A stretch of 33,667 bases of DNA from Candidatus Agathobaculum merdavium (GTDB lineage: Bacteria; Bacillota; Clostridia; Oscillospirales; Butyricicoccaceae): NCBI GenBank assembly GCA_019115615.1, contig DXDE01000141.1, forward strand, positions 1 to 33,667. Reading direction: 5' to 3'. Positions 8,495 to 16,919 of the stretch are shown piece after piece; the stretch's first letter is position 1, and every line of letters starts with the position of its first letter. The notes beneath the pieces were generated by a model, which was not told the DNA's origin, did no database searches, and saw only the letters and a program-made list of their open reading frames with translations. The translations under genes were made by a program, and so were the position numbers.

Positions 8495-8512
8495 CTTAAA
8501 AATCGGAGCGGT

Positions 8513-8968
8513 TCACTTCGCGATGCTCTTAAAGCGCTGACGTGCCTTTCGCACTTCCTCGAGCGAAAGCGCGACGGCTTCCTCGGTGCGCTTGAGCGTA
8601 TCCTCACAGTATTCGTTTGCCACACGGCGCAGCTCACGCGCCTGAATCTCCGCGTTGCCCTGCACTTCCTTGGCCTTGCGGCGCGCGGCAACGACAATTT
8701 CGGTTTCCGACACCATCTGGCGGGCGTCCTCCTCGGCCTGACGGCGGATTGCCTCGGCCTCACGCTTGCCGGAAGCCAGCATTTCGCTGCGTTTGGCGAC
8801 AATATCCTGCGCCACCTGCAAGTCATTCGGCAGGGTCGCGCGCAGCTCGTCGAGCAGATCGAGCAGATGGTCACGTTCGATGATGCACTTTTCGCCCGCA
8901 AGCGGAATGCCCTTCGCATCCTGCACCATATCGTACATGCTGTTGATCAGTTCGTCCAAAGTTGCCAT
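8513..8968 (-). CDS. Coiled-coil protein of unknown function (DivIVA/ATPase-H-like)
   Basis: A 151-residue soluble protein with no signal peptide or membrane segment. After a short N-terminal region (MATLDELINSMYDMV), residues from about 30 onward are rich in Glu, Arg, Lys and Ala with heptad-like spacing and almost no glycine or proline, so a long helical coiled coil is expected. Such proteins are often labelled DivIVA-like or ATPase-subunit-like from composition alone, and I cannot assign a function. It is the last gene of the uvrC-rsmD-coaD unit and is next to the dcw operon. The ATG follows AAGGAAGGG. Confidence 0.85.
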   Translation of the reverse strand: MATLDELINSMYDMVQDAKGIPLAGEKCIIERDHLLDLLDELRATLPNDLQVAQDIVAKRSEMLASGKREAEAIRRQAEEDARQMVSETEIVVAARRKAKEVQGNAEIQARELRRVANEYCEDTLKRTEEAVALSLEEVRKARQRFKSIAK

Positions 8969-8971
8969 GGT

Positions 8972-9457
8972 TTACCCTTCCTTTCTTGTGCGGCGCACAA
9001 TATCCTGCATGATTTCGTCGGGGACGAAGCCGGCGACACTGCCGCCGTGTACCGCGATGTCCTTCACCACGGAGGAGGACAGGTACATGTATTCCGCGCT
9101 TGTCATCAGGAAGACTGTATCCAGATCAGGATTGAGCTTCCGGTTGGCAAGCGCCATCTGAAATTCGTATTCAAAATCCGAAACCGCACGCAGGCCCTTG
9201 ACCACCGCGCACGCGTTCTGCTGTGCGGCATAATCCGCCAGCAGGCCGCCGAAGGAAGTGATCTCGACATTCGGCAGACCGTCCGTTGTCCGCCGGAGGA
9301 ATTCCATACGCTCCTCCACGGTGAACATCGGTTTTTTATTCTGGTTATGCATAACCGCCACGACCAACCGGTCAAACATGACCGATGCACGGCGTATAAT
9401 ATCCAGATGGCCCAAAGTGACCGGGTCAAAGCTGCCCGGGTAGATCGCAGTTCTCAT
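8972..9457 (-). CDS. coaD: Phosphopantetheine adenylyltransferase CoaD
   Basis: Catalyses the penultimate step of coenzyme A synthesis, transferring AMP from ATP to 4'-phosphopantetheine. About 161 residues, the usual size. The N-terminal nucleotidyltransferase motif GSFDPVTLGHLDI contains the TxGH site, and LSSSVVKDIA near the C-terminus corresponds to the conserved ISSxxVR/K motif. The start is MRTAIYPGSFDP at 9457 by family comparison; an in-frame ATG at 9466 is possible. It overlaps the rsmD end by about 32 bases, and the next gene follows 3 bases after its stop. Confidence 0.96.
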   Translation of the reverse strand: MRTAIYPGSFDPVTLGHLDIIRRASVMFDRLVVAVMHNQNKKPMFTVEERMEFLRRTTDGLPNVEITSFGGLLADYAAQQNACAVVKGLRAVSDFEYEFQMALANRKLNPDLDTVFLMTSAEYMYLSSSVVKDIAVHGGSVAGFVPDEIMQDIVRRTRKEG

Positions 9458-10013
9458 GTTCTTCATCCGTTCCGCCGTCCCGCAGATGCAGAACGGTAAT
9501 CAAAGTCGCACCATAGCGGCGCTCCCGAACGACTGAAAAGCCGTGCGTGAATGCATCCTCTACTGCACTTTCGCATATTATTATACCATCTGTAGAGAGA
9601 ATGTCAAACGTTTCTATCTGTAATAACGCATTTTCTAAAATCCGTCCGCCGTACGGTGGATCGAGGAAAATGATGTCAAAGCCCTGTTTCGGCGCATGCG
9701 AAAGGAAGGCTGCCGCTTCGGCACGGTGCACCGTGCTGCGGTCATCCACCCTTGCAGCCTGTGTATTTTTACACACGATATTGTATGCCGTTTTATTCTG
9801 CTCCACAAAATCACAGCATGCCGCACCGCGCGACAGCGCCTCGATGCCGAGCTGTCCCGTGCCTGCAAACAAGTCGAGCACGCGCGCACCGCGAACATGA
9901 TCCTGTATCAGATTGAACACGTTTTCCTTGACGCGGTCGGTCGTCGGCCGGGTGTTCATACCGGGCACAGGCTGCAATTTGCAGCCGCGCGCAGAACCGG
10001 AAACCACACGCAT
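9426..10013 (-). CDS. rsmD: 16S rRNA (guanine966-N2)-methyltransferase RsmD
   Basis: SAM-dependent methyltransferase acting on G966 of 16S rRNA. 195 residues. The N-terminus MRVVSGSARG and RPTTDRVKENVFN are family signatures. The SAM loop DLFAGTGQLGIEALSRGA spans about 47-64 and the catalytic LDPPYGG is near residue 120. The last 20 or so residues extend past the usual end of the fold and overlap coaD. The ATG lies one codon after the uvrC stop, with its ribosome site (AAGGAGG) inside the end of uvrC, so translation is coupled. Confidence 0.95.
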   Translation of the reverse strand: MRVVSGSARGCKLQPVPGMNTRPTTDRVKENVFNLIQDHVRGARVLDLFAGTGQLGIEALSRGAACCDFVEQNKTAYNIVCKNTQAARVDDRSTVHRAEAAAFLSHAPKQGFDIIFLDPPYGGRILENALLQIETFDILSTDGIIICESAVEDAFTHGFSVVRERRYGATLITVLHLRDGGTDEEHENCDLPGQL

Positions 10014-10016
10014 GGG

Positions 10017-11840
10017 TCAGTCCTCCTTGTGGAAATAGTCGAATACCGCCTGCGCGGTATTGCGCGGCAGGATGCGAGCCAGCTCCTGCTCGCTCGCGCC
10101 GCGGATGTTCTCGATGCTGCCGAAGTGACGCAGCAATTCGGCGCGGCGCTTATCGCCCACGCCCGAAATTTTATCCAGTGTCGAACCGCGCACCTTTTTG
10201 CCGCCCAGCTTGCGATTGTACTCGATCGCAAACCGATGCACCTCTTCCTGTATGCGCCCGATCAGCGCAAACAGCGCAGGCGTGGCCGAGATACCGAACT
10301 CTCGCCCGTCCGGTGCAACAAGCGCGCGTGTGCGGTGCTTGTCGTCCTTGACCATACCGAAGCAGGGCGTTTGCAGGCCAAACCCGTCGAGCACTTCCTT
10401 GCACACACGGACATGCCCCAAACCACCGTCGATCAGGAACGCACTCGGCAAAGGTGCGAACTTTTCGTCCCCATCGATATAGCGCTGCACGCGGCGCGTC
10501 AGCATTTCGCGCATGGAAGCATAGTCATCCTGCCCATTGGCGGCACAGGCAATCTTGAACTTGCGGTAAGCACTCTTTTTGGGCTGCCCTTCGACGAATA
10601 CGACCATGGAGCCGACCGTGTCCTGCCCGGCAAAGTTGGAGATATCATACGCTTCCAGCCGCAGCGGCAGCGCCGCCATGCCAGTCACATTTTGCAGCAA
10701 TTCCAGTGATTTATGCCGTCTTTCCGACTGTTTTTCGCGCCGTTCAATCTCTTCATACGCGTTTTTCTCTGCCAATTTGGTCAGCACACGGCGCTCGCCG
10801 CGCTGCGGTACAGCCAATTCGACCTTACGCTCCGCAATCGAGGACAAATACTCTGCAATGGCCTCCTGCTCCTCGATCTCGTGCGACAGCAGCACGGTTT
10901 TGGGCACCGCGCCGCGCTGCGCATAATACTGCTTGACGAACGAGGAAAGCACCTCGGCTGGGTCGCTGCCGGTCAGGTGGAACAACGTATATTCCTTATC
11001 CTGCAATGCACCGCCCGCATAGTGCAGCACACACACGCAGGCGCGCGTCTGCCCCTGCACAAACGCAATGACATCCAGCTCGGCAAACGCGCCCGCGACG
11101 ACATGCTGCCGTGTCCCCAGCTTCTGCACGGCACGCAGCCGGTCGCGCAGCATGGCCGCGCGCTCAAACTGCAAGTCTTCAGCTGCCTCGTTCATCTTTT
11201 CGGTCAGCTCTTTTTCGAGTTTTTTGGCGTTGCCCTCGAACAAGTCGATCGCCTGCGCAATCAGCGCGTGATATTCCTCCGGGCTGACCTTGCCCGTGCA
11301 CGGCGCACAGCAGCGCCCAAGGTGCTGGTTCAGGCACGGACGCTCCTTACCGATGTCGCGCGGAAACACACGCGCGCAAGTCTTGAGCAGCAGCGCCTCG
11401 CTGATCGTGTCGATCGCGCGGCGTGCCGCCACGCGGCTCGGATAAGGGCCGAAATAGCGTGCCCCGTCGCGCGCCGGACGCGAGACGACGGTAAACGCCG
11501 GATAGGGCGCATCGGTGTTCAGCCGGATATACGGATAGCCCTTGTCGTCCTTTAAAAGGATGTTATACTTGGGCTTATATTTTTTAATCATCGAGTTTTC
11601 CAGCACAAGTGCTTCAAACTCGGTTTCGGTCACGATAATATCAAAATCGTCAATATGGCTGACGAGCTGCCGCGTTTTGGCATTGAGCCGCTCGGGCGGC
11701 TGGAAATAGTTGGACACACGGTTGCGCAGCAGCTTTGCCTTGCCAACATAGATTACCTTGCCGGTCTTGTCCTTATGCAGGTACACACCCGGCTGCATCG
11801 GCAGACGGCGCACGCGCTCCTTGAGTTGTTCCCTTGTCAT
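10017..11840 (-). CDS. uvrC: Excinuclease ABC subunit C (UvrC)
   Basis: Nuclease of nucleotide excision repair that makes both incisions around a lesion in the UvrAB complex. 607 residues, full length. The N-terminal GIY-YIG domain reads GVYLHKDKTGKVIYVGKA at about 18-35, followed by a UVR motif near 200, the RNase H-like C-terminal nuclease domain around residues 380-530 (YDISNFAGQDTVGSMVVF and FLIDGGLGH), and terminal helix-hairpin-helix motifs (GVGDKRRAELLRHFGS). The ATG follows AGGAGGCGG. It begins a four-gene unit ending at the terminator at 8461. No promoter is obvious in the short gap before it. Confidence 0.97.
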   Translation of the reverse strand: MTREQLKERVRRLPMQPGVYLHKDKTGKVIYVGKAKLLRNRVSNYFQPPERLNAKTRQLVSHIDDFDIIVTETEFEALVLENSMIKKYKPKYNILLKDDKGYPYIRLNTDAPYPAFTVVSRPARDGARYFGPYPSRVAARRAIDTISEALLLKTCARVFPRDIGKERPCLNQHLGRCCAPCTGKVSPEEYHALIAQAIDLFEGNAKKLEKELTEKMNEAAEDLQFERAAMLRDRLRAVQKLGTRQHVVAGAFAELDVIAFVQGQTRACVCVLHYAGGALQDKEYTLFHLTGSDPAEVLSSFVKQYYAQRGAVPKTVLLSHEIEEQEAIAEYLSSIAERKVELAVPQRGERRVLTKLAEKNAYEEIERREKQSERRHKSLELLQNVTGMAALPLRLEAYDISNFAGQDTVGSMVVFVEGQPKKSAYRKFKIACAANGQDDYASMREMLTRRVQRYIDGDEKFAPLPSAFLIDGGLGHVRVCKEVLDGFGLQTPCFGMVKDDKHRTRALVAPDGREFGISATPALFALIGRIQEEVHRFAIEYNRKLGGKKVRGSTLDKISGVGDKRRAELLRHFGSIENIRGASEQELARILPRNTAQAVFDYFHKED

Positions 11841-11876
11841 GGCGTCGCCGCCTCCTTTGCATAGGTTGAGATAAAA

Positions 11877-11904
11877 AAAGCGCCGAGCAATTCGGCGCTT
11901 TTCT
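11877..11904 (-). terminator. Terminator of the HPr-family gene
   Basis: A 9-bp stem (AAGCGCCGA with TCGGCGCTT) and 5-base loop, followed on the minus strand by a run of seven T. It lies 15 bases past the HPr stop. Confidence 0.85.
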
Positions 11905-11918
11905 CAGGATGCGATAAC

Positions 11919-12182
11919 TTAGTCAGTAAAGTTGGACGTAATCAGTTCAACCAGAGCAGAAACAGCCTCTTCTTCGTCCGGGCCGTCTGCGATCAGGTTG
12001 ATGGTAGTACCCTTTGTGATACCCAGGGACAGGATACCGAGCAAGCTCTTAGCGTTAACGCGGCGCTCTTCCTTCTCTACCAGAATCGTCGACTTGAATT
12101 CATTAGCCTTCTGAATAAAAAACGTAGCGGGACGGGCATATAAGCCTACCTGATTGGTAACCTGTACCTCTTTCGAAAACAT
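11919..12182 (-). CDS. HPr-family protein with Tyr in place of catalytic His15 (Crh-like)
   Basis: An 87-residue HPr-fold protein. In HPr, His15 within GLHARPA carries phosphate from enzyme I to sugar permeases. Here the motif reads GLYARPA with Tyr15 (codon TAT at 12138-12140), so phosphotransfer should be lost. Ser46 in NAKSLLG, target of HPr kinase and the basis of CcpA co-repression in Firmicutes, is kept. This pattern resembles Bacillus Crh, where residue 15 is Gln, and suggests a regulatory role. The gene is monocistronic with its own promoter and terminator. A one-base difference (CAT to TAT) separates it from the normal motif, so a sequencing error is possible though not indicated. 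Confidence 0.9.
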   Translation of the reverse strand: MFSKEVQVTNQVGLYARPATFFIQKANEFKSTILVEKEERRVNAKSLLGILSLGITKGTTINLIADGPDEEEAVSALVELITSNFTD

Positions 12183-12220
12183 ATCTGCATCGCTCCTATT
12201 TCTTCAAATCCGATATATAT

Positions 12221-12249
12221 AGTCTATCCTCTTTTGTCGATTTCGTCAA
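12221..12249 (-). promoter_or_regulatory. Sigma-A promoter of the HPr-family gene
   Basis: On the minus strand, -35 TTGACG (12244-12249) and -10 TAGACT (12221-12226) with a 17-base spacer, about 40 bases upstream of the start codon. Confidence 0.65.
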
Positions 12250-12386
12250 GTCTCTTTTGCGCCTGCCGCTTTTGCGTTTTTGATGAATTTTTTCCTGCAT
12301 TGTGTTGAAATATAAGGCATTTTGCCCTGCATGCCGGTTTTGCGCAAAAATAAGCGCAAAATTTATCTCATCTGCCGAAACCGGTT

Positions 12387-14780
12387 TCAGCGCAGTTCGA
12401 CGATGGTCACGCCCTGTTCGCCCTCGCCATACACACCGCTGCGCACGCTCTTGACGCGCTTATTAGACCGCAGGTGCTGCTGCACCGCATTCCGCAGCAC
12501 GCCCGTGCCCTTGCCGTGAATGACTGTCACGGACGGCAGCCCCGCCATAATCGCGCGGGACAGGAAATTGTCCACTTCAAAGAGCGCTTCCTCCGCGCTC
12601 ATGCCGCGCACATCGACCTCGCTCGCCGCTGAGCGCAGGTTCAGTTCGCGTGCAGGCGCGTTCCGCCGCGGCTGCGGCGCGGGCTTTTTCGCAGCCTTGG
12701 GCTGTTCGACCAGCCGCAGCTCGTTTTCCTTGACCGTCATCTTCATCGGGCCGGCCTGCACCTGTACGTTGCCGCTCTTATCCGCAGGCGCAAGCACATC
12801 TGCCAGCACGCCGCCAACGTTCAGCAAGCGCACGCGGTCGCCCTTCTGCACCGGGCGCTGCTCATCCGCCTCGACCACACGCTTCTGCACGCCGCGGCGC
12901 TGCTCGTTTTCGGTCTGTGTGATCACGCCGCGCAGCGCGGCCTTGGCCGCGGCAAGGTTCTGGTCGGCGTTTTTCTTCTGCGCCTTTTTCTTCATGTCCT
13001 CAAGCTCGTCAAAGACGGTCTCGGCGGTCATGCGCGCATCTTTCAGGATGCGGTCAGCCTGGCTGCGCGCGCTTTCGAGCATTTTGTCGGCGCGTTCCTC
13101 TGCCGCATCGCGCTCCGCGCGCATCTTATCGCGCTCGGACTGCGCCGCCGAACGCATTTTTGCCGCTTCGTCGCGCAGCTGCTCCACGCGGCGGCGCTCA
13201 CGCTCGAGTTCGGCCAATACGTCCTCAAACCGCGCATCCTCGGTCGAAACCTGCTCCTTCGCCCGCTCGATGATGGTCGGCTGCAATCCCAGCCGCGCCG
13301 CGATCGCAAACGCGTTGGATTTGCCCGGGATACCGGTCAGCAGGCGGTAAGTCGGCTGCAAGGACTGTACATTAAACTCGCACGAAGCGTTCTCTACGCC
13401 GTCGGTCGTGAGCGCAAAGGTTTTCAGTTCTGCATAGTGCGTTGTTGCTGCTACACATGCGCCCATCTGACGCGCGTAGCCGATGACCGCGACGGCGAGC
13501 GCCGCGCCCTCGACCGGGTCGGTACCCGCACCCAGCTCATCGAACAGCACGAGATCGCCCTGCCCGCAGCAGTCCATGATGGATACGATGGTCTTCATGT
13601 GCGCAGAGAAGGTCGAGAGCGACTGCTCGATCGACTGTTCGTCGCCAATGTCGGCGTATACATGCTCAAAGAGCGCGACCTCGCTCTGCTCGTTTGCCGG
13701 AATATGCAGGCCAGATGCCGCCATGAGCGACAATAGACCAAGCGTTTTCAGCGAAACAGTTTTGCCGCCCGTGTTCGGGCCGGTGATGACCAATGTGTCG
13801 TACTCCCCGCCGATCGCAATGTCGATCGGCACCGCCTTGTCCTTATCGAGCAGCGGATGCCGCGCGCGCAGCAGGCGGCAGCGGCCATTCCCCTCTTTGA
13901 GCACGGGCGCGGCGGCGTTCATCTCGAACGACAGTTTTGCCCGCGCAAACACAAAGTCGAGCGACACGAGCGCGTCAAAGTCCTGCTCAATCGCGCCCTT
14001 ATAGCTTGCGACCTCATTCGACAGTTCCGCAAGGATACGCTCGATCTCGGCCTCTTCGCAGCCTTCGAGCACCTTGATCTGGTTGTTGATTTCAACCACC
14101 TGCTGCGGCTCGACGAACACGGTCGCGCCGGTGGACGAAGTATCGTGCACCAGACCCGGCACATCGCCGCGGTGTTCGGCCTTAACCGGCACGACAAAGC
14201 GGCCGTTGCGCTGGGTGATGATGGTCTCCTGCAGGTATTTCGACCGCTCGCCCGAGATCAGACGGTTGAGCGTTTCACGCACCTTGCCCGAAATGCGCCG
14301 CAATTCGCGGCGGATGGACAGTAACTCAGGAGAAGCACCATCCGCGATCTCCTCCTCGGACACGATCGCGGTCGTGATGGCTTCCTCCAGCGAGCGGTTG
14401 CCGGTCAGCAAGCCGAAGATCGGCGTGAGCGCAGTCTTTTCCTCCTGCTCGGCGTCATACACGAGCGCGCGGCGCGCGGTTTGCAGCAGACTTGCCACAT
14501 CGAGCAGCTCACGCGGGTTGAGCGTACCGCCGCGGTCGGCGCGCTGCAAAATTGCACCGACTTCACGGATGCCGCCGAACGACGGGCTGCCGTGCCGCAC
14601 CATGCGGTTTTTCGCATCCGAGGTCTGGTCCATCCAGACCTGCGCCTGCTCATGGTCATCGAGCGGACGCAGCGCGCGGCATTTCGCCTTGGCTGCATCC
14701 GACGCGGCCTGCGCGGCAAGCCGCTCCAAGATTTCGTAATATTCCAGTGTTTTTAAGGATTTTTCGCCTAAACGATTCAT
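12387..14780 (-). CDS. mutS2: Endonuclease MutS2
   Basis: A MutS-family ATPase with an Smr nuclease domain. It suppresses homologous recombination and, in Bacillus, also acts in rescue of collided ribosomes. 797 residues, full length. The ATP loop GPNTGGKT is near residue 333, the Walker B segment LVLFDELGAGTDP near 410, and a long charged coiled coil spans about 515-620. The Smr domain occupies about 720-797 (EVDVRGMSAEEA, VIHGKGTGVLRN). The ATG follows GGGAG. It lies 21 bases after recO as the last gene of the yqfC operon. No clean terminator follows, only small inverted repeats with no T run (12300-12386). Confidence 0.96.
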   Translation of the reverse strand: MNRLGEKSLKTLEYYEILERLAAQAASDAAKAKCRALRPLDDHEQAQVWMDQTSDAKNRMVRHGSPSFGGIREVGAILQRADRGGTLNPRELLDVASLLQTARRALVYDAEQEEKTALTPIFGLLTGNRSLEEAITTAIVSEEEIADGASPELLSIRRELRRISGKVRETLNRLISGERSKYLQETIITQRNGRFVVPVKAEHRGDVPGLVHDTSSTGATVFVEPQQVVEINNQIKVLEGCEEAEIERILAELSNEVASYKGAIEQDFDALVSLDFVFARAKLSFEMNAAAPVLKEGNGRCRLLRARHPLLDKDKAVPIDIAIGGEYDTLVITGPNTGGKTVSLKTLGLLSLMAASGLHIPANEQSEVALFEHVYADIGDEQSIEQSLSTFSAHMKTIVSIMDCCGQGDLVLFDELGAGTDPVEGAALAVAVIGYARQMGACVAATTHYAELKTFALTTDGVENASCEFNVQSLQPTYRLLTGIPGKSNAFAIAARLGLQPTIIERAKEQVSTEDARFEDVLAELERERRRVEQLRDEAAKMRSAAQSERDKMRAERDAAEERADKMLESARSQADRILKDARMTAETVFDELEDMKKKAQKKNADQNLAAAKAALRGVITQTENEQRRGVQKRVVEADEQRPVQKGDRVRLLNVGGVLADVLAPADKSGNVQVQAGPMKMTVKENELRLVEQPKAAKKPAPQPRRNAPARELNLRSAASEVDVRGMSAEEALFEVDNFLSRAIMAGLPSVTVIHGKGTGVLRNAVQQHLRSNKRVKSVRSGVYGEGEQGVTIVELR

Positions 14781-14801
14781 CTCAAACTCCCAAAATACAA
14801 A

Positions 14802-15548
14802 TTATATTGCAATAGATTTGTAAAACTGTAAGCTGTCAAACCCGCGGCCGAGGTGATACTGCGCGTAGGCTTCCGCCAGCCTGCAAAACTGCTCCTTTGC
14901 CGCACCGGACAGCGCAAAGGCATACGTCTTTTGCGGTTCGGCCGAAAGCGCGTGCAATATCGCGCGCAGCGTGCCGTCTGCCAGCCGTTCATACCCGCCA
15001 ACGCGCGCGGCGCATTTTGCGTCCGCCGCTGTGCCCGCCCGCACGGAAAAACACACAGGCGGCTGCGCGATCGGCTGGCCGCACACACCGCAGTCCGCCA
15101 GATCGGGCGCATAGCCGCTTTCCGCGAGCACACGCCACTCAAACGCTGCCTTGACCAGCGCCGGGTCGCGTTTTTTGCCCTCGAGCGCGTGCAGCGCGTA
15201 CAGCAGCAAACGGCTAACCGCCGGACTATCCTCGTCCGGCCCAGTCACCGCGCCGGCAAGCTCTGCCAGATAACACGCAAGCGCGTACCGCTCGATATCC
15301 TCGGCAAGTGAAAAGAACGAGTGCACCAGATCGGCGTCGCGCAGCGCGTACTTGCCGCCCCGCTCGGACAGGATCAGCTCGGAATAACAAAACTGCCGCG
15401 CGGCAAGGTTCTGCTTTTTGCCCCGCCGCGCGTTTTTATATAGGATTTCGCTTTTGCGGCCGTATTCGGTCAGCACAGTCAGATAGCGGTCAAAATCGCC
15501 GAAATCCACCTCGCGCAAAATCAGCGCGCGCAGCCTGACCTCGGCCAT
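14802..15548 (-). CDS. recO: DNA repair protein RecO
   Basis: Recombination mediator that loads RecA with RecR in the RecFOR pathway. 248 residues. It has the N-terminal OB-fold pattern (ALILREVDFGDFDRYLTVLTEYGRK) and a helical C-terminal domain. Cysteines CGVC near residue 150 are followed by Cys residues spaced more widely than the usual CxxC pair, so zinc binding may be altered. The ATG directly follows the era stop codon with no gap. Confidence 0.93.
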   Translation of the reverse strand: MAEVRLRALILREVDFGDFDRYLTVLTEYGRKSEILYKNARRGKKQNLAARQFCYSELILSERGGKYALRDADLVHSFFSLAEDIERYALACYLAELAGAVTGPDEDSPAVSRLLLYALHALEGKKRDPALVKAAFEWRVLAESGYAPDLADCGVCGQPIAQPPVCFSVRAGTAADAKCAARVGGYERLADGTLRAILHALSAEPQKTYAFALSGAAKEQFCRLAEAYAQYHLGRGFDSLQFYKSIAI

Positions 15549-16445
15549 TTATTGATCCTCGTAACCGAAGTTGCGCATCTGGTACTGGTTGTTGCGCCAG
15601 CCCTCCTTGACCTTGACCCACAACTCAAGGAACAGCTTCGCATCCAGCATGCGCTCGATATCGGCGCGCGCCTGTCGGCCGATTTCCTTCAGCATCGCGC
15701 CCTGCTTGCCGATGATGATGCCCTTGTGGCTGTTTTTCTCACAGTAGATGACCGCGTTGATCTCGATCAATCCGTCCTCGCGTTCATGCCAGCGCTCGAT
15801 GCCGACAGCAACGCCGTGCGGCACCTCGCGGTCCAAGAGCCGCAGCATCTTCTCACGCACGATCTCCGCCACGAGCTGCCGCTCGGGCTGGTCGGAAACC
15901 ATATCCTCGGGGAACAGCTGCGGGCCTTCGAGCGCGTACTTGTCCACCTCGGAAAGGAAGTCGTCCAGCCCCTCGCCCGTGCGCGCCGACACCGGCACGA
16001 CCGCGTCAAACGCATGCGTCTGCGAATAGGTCGCGATGACCGCGAGCAGTTCTTCCTTTTTCACCGTGTCGATCTTATTGATAACCAGAATGGACGGCAT
16101 GTGGTGCTGCTTGATCTGCTGGATCAGGCTTTCCTCCGCCGGGCCGATGTTCGCGATCGGCTCGACGACCAGCGCCGCCACATCCACCTCAGACACGGTA
16201 TCGGTCACAACCTTGCACATGTAGTCGCCCAGACGGGAACGCGGCTTGTGCAGACCGGGCGTGTCCAAAAAGACATACTGCGTGTCGCCGCGGCTGAGCA
16301 CGCCCGTGATACGGGTGCGCGTCGTCTGCGGCTTGCTGGACACGATGGCGACCTTCTGCCCGACCAGCTTATTGGTCAGCGTCGATTTGCCGACATTCGG
16401 GCGGCCGACCACCGAGACGACCGCGGTTTTCGTAATCTTCGTCAT
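15549..16445 (-). CDS. era: GTPase Era
   Basis: Essential GTPase that binds the 3' end of 16S rRNA during 30S assembly. 298 residues, full length. Switch and nucleotide motifs are GRPNVGKST (about 14-22), DTPG, NKID and SAR. The C-terminal KH domain contains GIIIGKQGAMLKEIG. The open frame extends far upstream, but the ATG at 16445 follows GGGAGAA and gives the standard N-terminus. It overlaps the stop of the kinase gene upstream as ATGA. Confidence 0.97.
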   Translation of the reverse strand: MTKITKTAVVSVVGRPNVGKSTLTNKLVGQKVAIVSSKPQTTRTRITGVLSRGDTQYVFLDTPGLHKPRSRLGDYMCKVVTDTVSEVDVAALVVEPIANIGPAEESLIQQIKQHHMPSILVINKIDTVKKEELLAVIATYSQTHAFDAVVPVSARTGEGLDDFLSEVDKYALEGPQLFPEDMVSDQPERQLVAEIVREKMLRLLDREVPHGVAVGIERWHEREDGLIEINAVIYCEKNSHKGIIIGKQGAMLKEIGRQARADIERMLDAKLFLELWVKVKEGWRNNQYQMRNFGYEDQ

Positions 16446-16909
16446 TGTATTCTCCCATAATGAAATATAAACCAAAGTGCGACCGGTACGGTCACCAGCA
16501 GCACCATCGCAGCCCAAAGATGCTCCAGCAGAAACCGAAGCGCCACAAGCAGCACACCTTCTCCGATAAAAATGCACACGCCGACCGCGACACAGGCCAC
16601 AGCGCACACAAACACGCCCGCCGCCGCGATATCCTTGGCATTTCGGACATAGCCGTCGTACCCGCTTGCCTGCCGGTCGCACAGCCGCTCGATTGCGGTG
16701 TTCATCAGTTCCGCGCCCATGGTCAGGCCGAAGCAGATGCACAAAATCGCGCCCTCCGCCGCACTTGCGCGTCCCATCAGCGCAAATACGGTCACATAAA
16801 ACGCCGCAACCATGTGCACGCGGAAGTTGCGTTCCCCGTGGATGCACAGCCCCAGTCCGCGCAGCGCGTGCTGGAAGCTCTCATGCAGTTTTCGGATGTT
16901 CTTGCCCAT
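16442..16909 (-). CDS. dgkA: Diacylglycerol/undecaprenol kinase family protein (DgkA type)
   Basis: Small integral membrane lipid kinase of 155 residues. The family signature GAELMNTAIERLCD lies near residues 64-77 and carries the catalytic and metal-binding glutamates. At least three hydrophobic helices are visible, with a longer hydrophobic C-terminal region (about 100-150) than the shortest members. In Gram-positives this family usually phosphorylates undecaprenol, recycling the cell-wall carrier lipid. Substrate is inferred from the family. The gene sits between ybeY and era, its common place in clostridia. Confidence 0.92.
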   Translation of the reverse strand: MGKNIRKLHESFQHALRGLGLCIHGERNFRVHMVAAFYVTVFALMGRASAAEGAILCICFGLTMGAELMNTAIERLCDRQASGYDGYVRNAKDIAAAGVFVCAVACVAVGVCIFIGEGVLLVALRFLLEHLWAAMVLLVTVPVALWFIFHYGRIQ

Positions 16910-16919
16910 CGCGTTTTCC

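Noticed and set aside
8200..8512. Possible replication origin because of two perfect DnaA boxes
   Set aside because: Only two boxes, no adjacent dnaA/dnaN and no clear AT-rich unwinding stretch. A regulatory role is more likely.
12300..12390. Inverted repeats after mutS2 as a terminator
   Set aside because: Stems are short or lack a T run, and the GAAACCGGTTTC palindrome overlaps the stop codon. Its similarity to the 33566 hairpin core is too short to call a repeat family.
16446..16847. N-terminal extension of era in the long open frame
   Set aside because: The region is the undecaprenol-kinase gene in another frame. The ATG at 16445 has a ribosome site and gives the standard Era start.
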